From the NCBI GenBank assembly GCA_036405815.1, contig DASWWX010000060.1:8140-72139 (forward strand): a stretch of 64,000 bases of DNA. The letters are read 5' to 3'. The notes under the pieces are model-generated. The model was not told the origin of the DNA and made no database searches. It worked only from the letters and a program-made list of their open reading frames with translations. This document shows, one piece after another, positions 28,353-37,058 of the stretch; position 1 is the first letter of the stretch, and every line of letters begins with the position of its first letter. The stretch is from Solimonas sp036405815. Its GTDB lineage: Bacteria > Pseudomonadota > Gammaproteobacteria > Nevskiales > Nevskiaceae. The position numbers and the translations under genes are program-made.

Positions 28353-29216
28353 ATGACTGAAAATCCAGATCCAGCGATTCTGGACACCGTGCTCGGGGCC
28401 TACCCGCTGCACGCGCGCATCACCGATGACGCCCGCTACTGCGGACGCTGGCGCGACGCCGAGCCGCAGCACGATCGCGCCTGGGTACATCTGATGGATG
28501 AGGGCCGATGCCGCATCGAGGCGCCGAGCCTGGCGCAACCGCTGAATCTCGGTGACGGCGACCTCGTCATGTTCCCGCACGGCCATGCCCATACCTTGCG
28601 TAGCGATCCCGATGCCGCCCCCGACAGTGTGGTGACGATGATCTGCGGCGAGTTCCAGTTCGCCGGTGGCGCACGCAACCCGCTGGTGGATGCACTGCCC
28701 ACCTGCCTGGTGGTGCGCGCGACCGAATGCGGCGACACGCTGCGCCGTCTCGCGCACCTGCTCATCGAACAGACCCGGCGTCCCGGCCCCGGGCAACGTG
28801 CGGTGGTCGACAAGCTGGCGGACGCCCTGTTCGCGATGGCGGTACGCCAGCATCTGGAGGACCACCCACCGCCGCGCGGCCTGCTGGTCGGCCTGGCCGA
28901 CCCGAGACTGCGGCCGGCCCTGGAAGCGCTGCACCGCGAGCCCGGCAGGGACTGGTCACTGCCGGCACTGGCCGACCTGGCGCTGCTGTCGCGCGCGGCG
29001 TTCGCCCAGCGCTTCACCGACACGATCGGCCAGAGCCCCATGCAGTACCTGACGCAATGGCGGATGAACGAGGCCCTGCGCCTGCTGCGCGATCCGCGAC
29101 AGTCGGTGGCATCGATCGCCGAGCAACTCGGTTACGAATCCGAAGCCGGTTTCAGGCGCACCTTCAAGCGCGTGCACGGCATCGGGCCCGGTCACTACCG
29201 GGCCACAGAAGGCTGA
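28353..29216 (+). CDS. AraC-family transcriptional regulator with cupin sensor domain
   Basis: 287-residue regulator with an N-terminal cupin_6-type sensor domain (LGDGDLVMFPHGHAHTL, with His residues that could bind a ligand or metal) and a C-terminal AraC double helix-turn-helix (ADLALLSRAAFAQRFTDTIGQSPMQYLTQWRMNEALRLL ... VASIAEQLGYESEAGFRRTFKRVHG). Cupin_6 members often control redox or detoxification genes. It is divergent from hvfX with a 78-base shared control region, so it may regulate the hvf operon; this is inference from position. Its stop is only 2 bases from the stop of the convergent EAL gene. Confidence 0.9.
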   Translation: MTENPDPAILDTVLGAYPLHARITDDARYCGRWRDAEPQHDRAWVHLMDEGRCRIEAPSLAQPLNLGDGDLVMFPHGHAHTLRSDPDAAPDSVVTMICGEFQFAGGARNPLVDALPTCLVVRATECGDTLRRLAHLLIEQTRRPGPGQRAVVDKLADALFAMAVRQHLEDHPPPRGLLVGLADPRLRPALEALHREPGRDWSLPALADLALLSRAAFAQRFTDTIGQSPMQYLTQWRMNEALRLLRDPRQSVASIAEQLGYESEAGFRRTFKRVHGIGPGHYRATEG

Positions 29217-29218
29217 CG

Positions 29219-31291
29219 TCAGGCCGCCTGCGCGCCGGCCTCGAAGCGCCGCGCCCACTCGATGAACTGCTCCTCGGGCATCGCGCGGCTGTAGAAGAAA
29301 CCCTGCTGCACCGCGCAGCCGAGGCGCCGCATGCATTCCAGATCCGTTTCGTTTTCGATGCCTTCGGCAACGATCGAAATGCCGATGCGGCCGGCAAGAT
29401 CAGCCATGCTGCGCACGATTTCGCCCGCGCGTTCCATCTGCACGGCAGCGCGCGTGATGACGGGATCGATCTTGATGCGATCGACCTGGAACCGATACAG
29501 ATGCGACAGCGACGAATAGCCGGTGCCGAAATCATCCAGGCACAGACGCACGCCTTGCTGTCGGAGCTGCGACAGCACCTCGACCGCGTCATCGAGATTG
29601 CCGACCAACGCCGTCTCGGTGACTTCCGCCATCAGTTGCGCGGCCGGCAACCCGCTGTCCTGCAGTGCATCGCGCGTGATGTCGAGAATGCCCGGCGACA
29701 GCAGCTTGGGCGACAGATTGAACGACACACTCAATAAGTAGCCACGATCCGACCAGCCGCGTACCGTGCGGCAGGCCTGCACCAGCACGGCCCGCGTCAT
29801 TTCGCGGATCAGCTCCGAGCTTTCGACCAGGTTGATGAACTCGGATGGCAACACCACCCGCCCATCGGGCTGGCGCCAACGCACCAGAATTTCCGCCCCC
29901 ACCACCTTGCGCCGCAGCACATCGACGATCGGCTGGAAGTACGGCACGAACTGACCCTGACGCATGCCGACGCGAATCTGCTCGGCCAGCGCCAGATGCT
30001 TGCGCAAGCGGTGCATATGCCCGCGCTCGCCGAAGCGCAGGTGACCCACGCCCTCGGCGCGTGCGCGCCGCAATGCATCGACGCAGACGCTGATGTACTC
30101 CTCGGCGTCGCGCGCATCGTCCGGGAACAGTGCGGCACCCGCCGAGGTCGCGAGCAGGAACTGATGCGCTTCGACCTCGACCGGCGTGCCCAGACGCGAC
30201 ATCGCTTCAGCGGCTACGCGCTTGAGATCGGCCCGCGTCACGGCCTCGGCGCTGCCACGATCGATCAGCAACGCCAGGATGTCGGACTCGAGTCGGAACA
30301 CCTGCGTCGGCAGCTGATCGAGCGCATGGAAGCGATCCGCCGCCGCGCGCATCGCCCATTCGGCGATACGGAAACCGTAGCCGCTGCGCACGCTCTCGTA
30401 GGTATCCACGCCGAGCAGGATCAGACCGTGCGTGCCATCGATCGGTCGCAGGCGCCGCACTTCGCGCAGCTCCGCATCCAGACGATTGCGGTTCGGCAGG
30501 CCGGAGCCGGCGTCGACGAAGGCCACGCGGCGGATGTGATCGGCCTGCGCCTGCAACTTGTGGATGGCGCGAACGATGTCGCCGAGTTCGTCGGGCGTCT
30601 CTTCCAGCCGCCGCGCCGGTTGGCGACCCGTCAGCACCGCGTTGAGTGCGCCCGTGACAGAACCCAGGGGCTGGATCAGACGCTGGAACGCGAACCACGT
30701 GAGCAGCAACGACAGCGCCAGCGCGCCCGCAACGCCGCCGAGCGCGGTGGCCAGGCGGCGCTTCAGATCGCCGACCTCCGTCAACGCATCGTTCAGACCG
30801 CGGCTGTTGTTGTCTTCGAGCAGCGCGGCCAGCTCGCGACCGGCGCGCGCTTCCATCTGCCCCGCCGCCACCGCGGCGGCACGCGCCGCGTCCGGCGTGA
30901 CCGGCGGCAGTCCGATCAGGGCGTCGATCTGTGCGCTCTCGGCCTCCAGCAGCTCCCGCAGACCCTGCGCACGTGCCGCATCGCCCCCCGACAGAAAGCG
31001 CGCCTGGTTCAGCAGCGCGTTCTGCGCCTGACGCAAGCGCAGCAGCGGCTGGCTGGCATCGACACCCGCCGCGGTATCGCGCGCCACGATCTCGGCCTCG
31101 CGATGCACCTGCATCAGCGCCTCGTTCATGACCACCGCCATCGAGATGCGGTTGGCGCGACCACGCAGGCCGTCTTCGATGGTCCGGTCGGTCCGCAGCG
31201 AAGGCACGATCAGCAGCCCCGCGACCAGAATGGCGCAGTTGACCACGATCATCACCAGCAGGAACTTGGTCTTGACCGACATCCCGAACAT
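29219..31291 (-). CDS. Membrane GGDEF/EAL protein, predicted c-di-GMP phosphodiesterase
   Basis: 690-residue sensor-effector protein. Two transmembrane helices (residues ~8-30 and ~185-205) flank a helical periplasmic domain; a HAMP segment and a GGDEF domain follow, then a C-terminal EAL domain. The GGDEF site is degenerate (LESDILALLI in place of GGDEF), so diguanylate cyclase activity is unlikely. The EAL motif reads EIL (GAEILVRW), but the metal and catalytic residues appear intact: FNLSP, EVTET, LDDFGTGYSSL, KIDP, EGIE and QGF. It is therefore predicted to be a c-di-GMP phosphodiesterase, perhaps allosterically controlled by GTP binding at the GGDEF fold. Confidence 0.9.
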   Translation of the reverse strand: MFGMSVKTKFLLVMIVVNCAILVAGLLIVPSLRTDRTIEDGLRGRANRISMAVVMNEALMQVHREAEIVARDTAAGVDASQPLLRLRQAQNALLNQARFLSGGDAARAQGLRELLEAESAQIDALIGLPPVTPDAARAAAVAAGQMEARAGRELAALLEDNNSRGLNDALTEVGDLKRRLATALGGVAGALALSLLLTWFAFQRLIQPLGSVTGALNAVLTGRQPARRLEETPDELGDIVRAIHKLQAQADHIRRVAFVDAGSGLPNRNRLDAELREVRRLRPIDGTHGLILLGVDTYESVRSGYGFRIAEWAMRAAADRFHALDQLPTQVFRLESDILALLIDRGSAEAVTRADLKRVAAEAMSRLGTPVEVEAHQFLLATSAGAALFPDDARDAEEYISVCVDALRRARAEGVGHLRFGERGHMHRLRKHLALAEQIRVGMRQGQFVPYFQPIVDVLRRKVVGAEILVRWRQPDGRVVLPSEFINLVESSELIREMTRAVLVQACRTVRGWSDRGYLLSVSFNLSPKLLSPGILDITRDALQDSGLPAAQLMAEVTETALVGNLDDAVEVLSQLRQQGVRLCLDDFGTGYSSLSHLYRFQVDRIKIDPVITRAAVQMERAGEIVRSMADLAGRIGISIVAEGIENETDLECMRRLGCAVQQGFFYSRAMPEEQFIEWARRFEAGAQAA

Positions 31292-31376
31292 CCGAGTCGA
31301 TCCGGCCCCGGCCGGACCTCGTGACTGGAAGCCGCATTGTAGGCACAGCCGACCACGGGTGGCGGTAGCCGTCGGC

Positions 31377-31382
31377 TATCAT
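31377..31382 (+). promoter_or_regulatory. Possible -10 box of the tRNA-Ile2 gene
   Basis: TATCAT at 31377-31382 lies 26 bases before the mature tRNA 5' end, a reasonable -10 distance with a short leader. The -35 region is poor, so the assignment is tentative. Confidence 0.35.
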
Positions 31383-31408
31383 GCGCACCCGGTCACAAAC
31401 GCTGTTCA

Positions 31409-31485
<77 letters not shown>

Positions 31486-31517
31486 TTCACGCTGGCGACC
31501 ACCCCACCCCACGACTC

Positions 31518-32795
31518 TCAGCGGATCGACTCCGGCGTCAGCCGGCCGCAGACCGCCAGCAGCCGATAAGCCGCCAGCGCGCGATCGCGCTGGCTGCTGG
31601 CAAGATTGACGCGAGCCGCCAGCCGCTCGCGCTCGGCATCGAGCAGATCGAGCGTGGTGCGCGTGCCGACGTCGAGCTCCTTGCGCACGGCGTCCGCGGC
31701 CAGTTCTGCTGCGTTCACCTGCGCCTCGTAAGCGGGCACTGCCAGTTGGGCCGCCTGCCACAGCTCCCAGGCCTCCAGCGCGGACTCGCGGGCGGCACGC
31801 TGCGTGTCCACGGCTAGCGCTTCGACCTGAGCGGCCTGAGCGCGGGCCTGGGCGATCTGCGCATCAACCGCCCCACCCTGGTAGATCGGCAACGACAGCT
31901 TCACCAGCGCCTGCCAGGTATCGAGCCGCTCGTAGCCGAACTCGGTGTTGTCGCGTGTGTTGGCCTGGGCTTCGAGTGACAACGACGGCCGATGGCCGCC
32001 CTGTGCCAGCTTCACTCTCGCCTGCGCCCCGCGCGCATCCGCTGCCGCCGCCAGCACCGGCGGGGCCGCACCTGCCCATTGCAGGGCCTCATCGCGCGAC
32101 GCCGGCAGCGGCGGCACGGCCCAGCCGTCGTCCAGCGTGGCGGGCGTCTGCCCCACTGCACGCTCGAAACGCGCCTCGGCCGCTCGCAGGCGCGCGCGTG
32201 CGCCGGATTCCAGGGCCAGCGCTTCAGCAGCGCGCGCCTCGGCTTGGGCAACGTCGGTACGCGTGACCTCGCCGGCATCGAAACGCTTGCGGGTATCGCC
32301 AGCGGCGGCATCCAGCGTCCGGCGGCTGGCCTCGGCCTGCGCCTGCACGGCGCGCTCGCGCAGCACGTCGAGATAGGCCGTGATCGCCCCGAGCATCAGC
32401 TGCTGGCGACGCTCCGACGCATCGTCGCGGCTGGCGGTCAGCGCGGCTTCGGCAGCATCCAGTTGCGCGCGCGTGCGTCCACCGCTGTACAGCGGTTGCG
32501 ACAGGCCCAGCGACACGCTGTTGGGGTTGCGCGGACCGCTCTGCGGAAACGGCGCCTTGGTCTGCAGGTCCATGCGGCCCGCTTCCGCGGCGAAGGCAAC
32601 GCTCGGCAGATAACCGGCTCGCGCGGCCAGAAGCTGCGCATCGGCGGCATCGACCGCAGCCTGGGCGGCGGCGGCACGCGGATCCTGCCGCACGGCGGCC
32701 TCCGCCGCCTCGCGCAGGCTCAGCGCCTGCGCCGGCATCGCGGCCACGCCCAGCGCGATCAGCAGTACGTGACCCACCACTTGCATGCTCTTCAT
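31518..32795 (-). CDS. tolC: TolC-family outer-membrane efflux channel
   Basis: Outer-membrane factor of a tripartite efflux pump, 425 residues after the MKSMQVVGH start at 32795 (the frame continues upstream into tetR). A signal peptide ends near PAQA. Two homologous repeats of long helices follow (LREAAEAAVRQDPRAAAAQ..., SVSLGLSQPLYSGGRTRAQLDAA..., then LVKLSLPIYQGGAVDAQIAQA...), with the characteristic PLYSGG/PIYQGG strand-to-helix turns. It begins 10 bases after tetR on the same strand and is divergent from the emrA-emrB genes; together they make a complete EmrAB-TolC pump. Confidence 0.94.
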   Translation of the reverse strand: MKSMQVVGHVLLIALGVAAMPAQALSLREAAEAAVRQDPRAAAAQAAVDAADAQLLAARAGYLPSVAFAAEAGRMDLQTKAPFPQSGPRNPNSVSLGLSQPLYSGGRTRAQLDAAEAALTASRDDASERRQQLMLGAITAYLDVLRERAVQAQAEASRRTLDAAAGDTRKRFDAGEVTRTDVAQAEARAAEALALESGARARLRAAEARFERAVGQTPATLDDGWAVPPLPASRDEALQWAGAAPPVLAAAADARGAQARVKLAQGGHRPSLSLEAQANTRDNTEFGYERLDTWQALVKLSLPIYQGGAVDAQIAQARAQAAQVEALAVDTQRAARESALEAWELWQAAQLAVPAYEAQVNAAELAADAVRKELDVGTRTTLDLLDAERERLAARVNLASSQRDRALAAYRLLAVCGRLTPESIR

Positions 32796-32805
32796 GACGA
32801 CACCT

Positions 32806-33501
32806 TCAGGACCGCGCGGCGCGGCCATACAGAAAAGTCCGCACGGCATCGCGCACGAAGTCTTCGAGGCCGACCCCTTTCGGTGTCGGCGTCATCCCCA
32901 GCAACGAGCGCAGCAAGGGATAGGCGCGGACGATGTCCATGAAATGGATGGCCGCGAGTTCGGGATCGGGGCAGTGCAACGTGCCGGCCTCGTGCTGGGC
33001 CTTGAAGAAGGCCCCAAGCGCGGCCAGACCCCGCCGGGGGCCGGCGTCGTAGAAGCGTTCGGCCAGATCGGGAAACTGATGGGCGGCGGCGATCATCGCG
33101 CGGTTCAAGGCCAGGCGTTCCGGCTTCAGGAATACCTTGAGCGCGCGCATACCGAGCCCGACCAGCGCCTGCTCCAGTTCCTTCATCGAACGCGGCGCGT
33201 TCGAGGTCTGCGGGAACGCGACTTCCTGGATGAAGGTCTCGCATTGCCCGGCCACCATCGCGCCGAACAACCCTTCCTTGTTGCCGAAGTACTGGTACAC
33301 CGTGGCCTTGGAGCCACCGGTGCGCTTGATCACGTCGTCGATGCTGGCGGCGGCATAGCCGCGCTCCAGAAACACCGCCCGCGCGGCCTCCAGCAGGGCT
33401 TCGCGGCGCAATTCACCGCGCCGCGTCGGCGGCGGGGTGGCGGCGTCCTGCGACACGGCGACAGCGGATCGGGCGCGGGGCTTGGCGTTGACTTTGGGCA
33501 C
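32806..33501 (-). CDS. TetR-family repressor of the EmrAB-TolC locus
   Basis: 231-residue transcriptional repressor. The N-terminal helix-turn-helix is IDDVIKRTGGSKATVYQYFGNKEGLF (~residues 50-80), preceded by REALLEAARAVFLERGYAAAS. The C-terminal half is a ligand-binding helical domain of the AefR (TetR_C_7) type. The start is a GTG at 33501, from which the first residues are a basic, disordered tail. It is the first gene of tetR-tolC and sits beside the palindromic site 33516-33538, so it probably represses both divergent transcripts until a drug or metabolite binds. Confidence 0.9.
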   Translation of the reverse strand: MPKVNAKPRARSAVAVSQDAATPPPTRRGELRREALLEAARAVFLERGYAAASIDDVIKRTGGSKATVYQYFGNKEGLFGAMVAGQCETFIQEVAFPQTSNAPRSMKELEQALVGLGMRALKVFLKPERLALNRAMIAAAHQFPDLAERFYDAGPRRGLAALGAFFKAQHEAGTLHCPDPELAAIHFMDIVRAYPLLRSLLGMTPTPKGVGLEDFVRDAVRTFLYGRAARS

Positions 33502-33515
33502 GGCCAGAATCAGAA

Positions 33516-33538
33516 TGAACTGTAACGTTCAGTACAGT
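33516..33538. promoter_or_regulatory. Overlapping palindromes: probable TetR operator
   Basis: Two perfect inverted repeats overlap in the tetR-emrA gap: TGAAC (33516-33520) with GTTCA (33527-33531), and ACTGTA (33519-33524) with TACAGT (33533-33538). The second is a 20-bp palindrome with an 8-base core, a typical TetR-family size. It sits just downstream of a weak rightward promoter, TTGACT (33488-33493) - 17 bases - CAGAAT (33511-33516). Confidence 0.7.
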
Positions 33539-33576
33539 ATCACCGTCGTCACCCGATCCGCAACACCGTTTCCGCC

Positions 33577-34632
33577 ATGGCCGCCCCCAAGAAAGTCCGC
33601 CTCGCCGCACTGTCTCTCGTCGTCCTGCTGGCACTCGGCTTCGGCTTGCGCTGGTGGCTGCACGGCCGCTTCATCGAAAGCACCGACAACGCCTACATCC
33701 GTGCCGAGATCACCGCCATCACGCCGCGCGTCGGCGGCGAGGTGGTCGAGGTGGCGGTACAGAACAACCAGCGCGTGAAAAAGGGCGACCTGCTGCTGCG
33801 CCTCGATCGCGCCGATTACGAGGCGAAGCTGGCCAATGCCCGGGCCACGATCGCCAAGGCCGAGGCCGCGCTGGCCGCCAATACCGAGCAGCAGGCGCTG
33901 CAGGAAACGCTGGTGGCCGAGGCGCGTGCCGCGCTCGCGGCCACGCAGGCGGAGGCGACACGCCTTCAGCGCGAATGGTCGCGCGCCGACACGCTGGTCA
34001 AGGAGGGCGTCGCCAGTCGTCAGCGCCTGGAAACCGCCACGGCCGCCCACCAATCGGCACGCGCGCAAGTCGAGCGCGCGACGGCCGGCGTGAAAGCGGC
34101 GCAACAGCAGATTGCTGCGCTGCAGGCCGATCGCGCGCGCCTGCAGGCAGAACTGGAAGCGGCAAACGCCGGCCTTGCACTCGCGCAGCTGGATCTGGCC
34201 GCCACCGAACTGCGCGCACCGCGCGATGGCGCCGTCGGCGACCTGGCGGCGCGGCTCGGCGAACGCGTGAACAGCGGCCTGCGCCTGCTGTCGATCGTGC
34301 CGCTGGATGCGGTGTACGTCGAAGCCAACTTCAAGGAAACGCAGCTCACCGACATGCAGCCGGGTCAGCGGGTCACGATCGATGTCGATGCCTACCCTGG
34401 CCGCAAGCTGGTGGGTCACGTCGACAGCGTCTCGCCGGCCAGCGGCGCGGAGTTCGCACTCCTGCCGCCGGATAACGCTACCGGCAACTTCAACAAGATC
34501 GTGCAACGTGTGTCGGTAAAGGTCGTGTTCGACGACTTCGGCGAGCTCGCCGGCCGCCTGCGGCCGGGCATGTCGGTGGAAGTCGAGGTCGACACACGCA
34601 CCGGCGACGCAGCGACACGCGCTGAAGGTTGA
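33577..34632 (+). CDS. emrA: HlyD/EmrA-family membrane fusion protein
   Basis: Periplasmic adaptor that links the EmrB-like pump to TolC. 351 residues: one N-terminal membrane anchor (ALSLVVLLALGFGLRWWLHG), a lipoyl-type half-motif (TDNAYIRAEITAITPRVGGEVVEVAVQNNQRVKKGDLLLRLD), a long coiled-coil hairpin rich in Ala/Gln/Glu (residues ~80-200), then the second lipoyl half (LRAPRDGAVGDLAARLGERVNSG) and beta-barrel (VYVEANFKETQLTDMQPGQRVTIDVDAY). Adjacent to emrB (22 bases) and divergent from tetR-tolC. Confidence 0.95.
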   Translation: MAAPKKVRLAALSLVVLLALGFGLRWWLHGRFIESTDNAYIRAEITAITPRVGGEVVEVAVQNNQRVKKGDLLLRLDRADYEAKLANARATIAKAEAALAANTEQQALQETLVAEARAALAATQAEATRLQREWSRADTLVKEGVASRQRLETATAAHQSARAQVERATAGVKAAQQQIAALQADRARLQAELEAANAGLALAQLDLAATELRAPRDGAVGDLAARLGERVNSGLRLLSIVPLDAVYVEANFKETQLTDMQPGQRVTIDVDAYPGRKLVGHVDSVSPASGAEFALLPPDNATGNFNKIVQRVSVKVVFDDFGELAGRLRPGMSVEVEVDTRTGDAATRAEG

Positions 34633-34654
34633 GTCGCGACGCGGCGGCACTCCC

Positions 34655-36250
34655 ATGAACGACGACGTGCTCGGCCCCGGCCATGACGCGCTCAGCGATG
34701 CGGAGCGGGAGAAGCGCCTGAAGCTCGCCTGGGTCGGCTTCATCGCCATGATCTTCGGCAACTTCATGGCGATCCTGGATATCCAGATCGTCGCCAGCTC
34801 GTTGAACCAGATCCAGGCGGGCCTGTCGGCCAGCGCCGAAGAGCTGACCTGGGTGCAGACCAGCTATCTGATCGCCGAGGTGATCGCGATCCCGCTGTCC
34901 GGCCTGATCTCGCGCATGCTGTCGACGCGCGTGTACTTTGCGATCTGCGCGCTCGGCTTCACGCTCGCCAGCCTCGCCTGCGCGATGGCCTGGAACATCG
35001 AGTCGATGATCGTGTTCCGCGCCATTCAAGGTTTTCTCGGCGGCGGCATGATCCCGACGACGATGGGCGCGATGTTCATCATGTTCCCGCCGGAGAAGCG
35101 CGCCACGCCGCTGGTGATGGTCGGCCTGGTCTCGACGCTGGCGCCGGCACTGGGGCCGACGATCGGCGGCTATCTGACCGAAGCGTTCTCCTGGCACTGG
35201 CTGTTCCTGATCAACCTGGTCCCGGGCCTCGCGGTCGCAGCGCTGGTGTGGCGCTATGTCCACATCGACCAGCCGGACTGGAGCCTGCTGCGCACGATCG
35301 ACTTCCTCGGCATGGCCTACATGGCGCTGTTCCTCGGCAGCCTGGAGTTCGTGCTCGACGAGGGCCCGCGCAAGGACTGGCTCGCCGACGACTGGGTTCG
35401 CCCGATGTTCGTGCTGATGGTGATCAGCGGCACCCTCTTCTTCTGGCGCACGTTCACGACCCGGCATCCGGTCGTCGATCTGCGCGTCTACCGGAATCTC
35501 AACTTCGCGTCCGGCAGCGTCGTCGCGTTCGTCGTCGGCGTCCTGCTGTACGGCATCGTCTACCTGGTGCCGCTGTTCTTCGGCAGCGTGCGCGGCTACA
35601 ACAGCCTGCAGATCGGTCACGTGATGATGCTGACCGGCGTCGCGATGTTCCTGTCGGCACCGTTGGCCGGGCGTGCGCAGCGCCTGTTCGATCCCCGCCT
35701 GCTGATGGCCTGGGGCCTGGGCTCCGTGGCGCTGGGCACCGCGCTCAATGCCAACCTGACTGCGGATTCCAGCATCGTCCAGTTCATCATTCCGCAGATC
35801 CTGCGCGGCCACGGCTTCATGTTTTGCATGATCACGATGACCGGCCTGGCACTGGGCACGCTGAAACCGGACGAGCTGAAGAACGGCAGCGCGCTGTTCA
35901 ACCTGATGCGCAACCTTGGCGGTGCGATCGGGCTCGCGGTGATCAATACGCTGCTGGCGCAACGCAACTCATTGCACTGGCAGCAGCTCGCCAGTCATGT
36001 GTCGGTGTCGCGCGAGCCGGTGCGCGAGGCCTTGCAGGCCGGCGCCGCCGCGCTCGACCCGGCCCTCGGGGCCGCCGATGCTCAGGCCGCCGCCGTGGCG
36101 CTCATCGCACAGCGCGTCGGCACCCAGGCCGCCGTCATGACCTTCAACGACCTGTTCCTGATGCTGTCGATGCTGGTGCTGGTCGCACTGCTGATGATCC
36201 CGCTGATCCGCAAGCCGAAGATCGCGGTGAGTCCGGCCGAGGCGCATTGA
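34655..36250 (+). CDS. emrB: EmrB/QacA-family DHA2 MFS drug efflux pump
   Basis: 14-helix inner-membrane drug:proton antiporter, 531 residues. The start MNDDVLGPGHDALSD leads to the first helix with GNFMAILDIQIVASSLNQIQAGLSASAEELTWVQTSYLIAE, the DHA2 motif D1/A region, and GLVSTLAPALGPTIGGYLTEAFSWHWLFLINLVPG, the family motif C that distinguishes exporters. It completes the EmrAB-TolC pump. The substrate is unknown. Confidence 0.95.
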   Translation: MNDDVLGPGHDALSDAEREKRLKLAWVGFIAMIFGNFMAILDIQIVASSLNQIQAGLSASAEELTWVQTSYLIAEVIAIPLSGLISRMLSTRVYFAICALGFTLASLACAMAWNIESMIVFRAIQGFLGGGMIPTTMGAMFIMFPPEKRATPLVMVGLVSTLAPALGPTIGGYLTEAFSWHWLFLINLVPGLAVAALVWRYVHIDQPDWSLLRTIDFLGMAYMALFLGSLEFVLDEGPRKDWLADDWVRPMFVLMVISGTLFFWRTFTTRHPVVDLRVYRNLNFASGSVVAFVVGVLLYGIVYLVPLFFGSVRGYNSLQIGHVMMLTGVAMFLSAPLAGRAQRLFDPRLLMAWGLGSVALGTALNANLTADSSIVQFIIPQILRGHGFMFCMITMTGLALGTLKPDELKNGSALFNLMRNLGGAIGLAVINTLLAQRNSLHWQQLASHVSVSREPVREALQAGAAALDPALGAADAQAAAVALIAQRVGTQAAVMTFNDLFLMLSMLVLVALLMIPLIRKPKIAVSPAEAH

Positions 36251-36255
36251 TCCTC

Positions 36256-36295
36256 GCCGGCGATCCGGGCGCCCCACGCGCACCGGATCGCCGGC
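36256..36295. terminator. 12-bp perfect inverted repeat between convergent genes
   Basis: GCCGGCGATCCG (36256-36267) pairs perfectly with CGGATCGCCGGC (36284-36295) across a 16-base loop. It lies 5 bases after the emrB stop and just before the stop of the convergent TPR gene. There is no T-run on either strand, so if it terminates transcription it would do so weakly or with help from Rho. Confidence 0.5.
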
Positions 36296-36317
36296 TCTGC
36301 AGCCCGACGGTGGAGGC

Positions 36318-36956
36318 TCAGGACGACAGCTTGGCCAGCGCCGCCTCGATCTCGTGGCGACGACCGGCATCGGCGTCTTCACGACCTGGACGCGGCGGCG
36401 CGGCCAGCGCCTTGCGGAAGTACCGCGCGGCCGCGTCGCGATCGCCCTGGTCGAGCATCAGGTCGGCGTAGAAGAAGTTGGGGTCGATCCCGTCCGGATT
36501 GAGCTTGAGCGCCTGCTCCAGATAGGTGCGCGCCTTCTGCTTGTCGCCGAACGCCAGCGGCCAGCCCGGCACCTTGGCGTAGAGACTGCCGAGCGAGGCG
36601 TACACCGAGCCATCGAGCACCTCGGCGTCCATCTTCTCGGCGGCCAGCAGCCGTTCGCGCGCGCGCTTGACCTTGTCGAGCGCGCTCAGTCCACCCACGA
36701 CCTTGGCTTGCGTGCTGAGCACGATCCCTTCCCAGACCAGCGGCTCGGCGCGGTTTGGATAGCGCGACACCAGCGTCTGCGCCTCTTGCGCCAGCGCCTC
36801 GAAGCGCGCCTTCTGCTGCGCTTCTGGAACCTGGTAGTAGGCCTGCGCCCAGCCGTGCTGGAGATGCGCGAGTTCGTCGTCGATCGGCGCCGCCCACAGC
36901 GGGCTGACGGCAAGGCCCAGGATCAGCGCCAGGGCGGCAGTGGTGTTCTTCATCAT
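36318..36956 (-). CDS. Exported tetratricopeptide-repeat protein
   Basis: 212 residues with a signal peptide (MMKNTTAALALILGLAVSPLWA). TPR-like helices follow (AHLQHGWAQAYYQVPEAQQKARFEALAQEA, RTYLEQALKLNPDGIDPNFFYADLMLDQGDRDAAARYFRKAL). A periplasmic scaffold or folding role is plausible, with no substrate evident. AAGGAG precedes the ATG at a good distance. It is last on the strand behind the hemolysin/ligase/diiron/SDR operon, with a 102-base gap, so membership of that operon is uncertain. Confidence 0.8.
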   Translation of the reverse strand: MMKNTTAALALILGLAVSPLWAAPIDDELAHLQHGWAQAYYQVPEAQQKARFEALAQEAQTLVSRYPNRAEPLVWEGIVLSTQAKVVGGLSALDKVKRARERLLAAEKMDAEVLDGSVYASLGSLYAKVPGWPLAFGDKQKARTYLEQALKLNPDGIDPNFFYADLMLDQGDRDAAARYFRKALAAPPRPGREDADAGRRHEIEAALAKLSS

Positions 36957-37058
36957 CGGAGTGACTCCTTCAATTCGGGATCGTTGAGGACATCGGAAAT
37001 CTGACCCGCGCCGCCAACCGCTCGCGGCGCATGCCGGTCATGCGATTCGGGGGGCACG

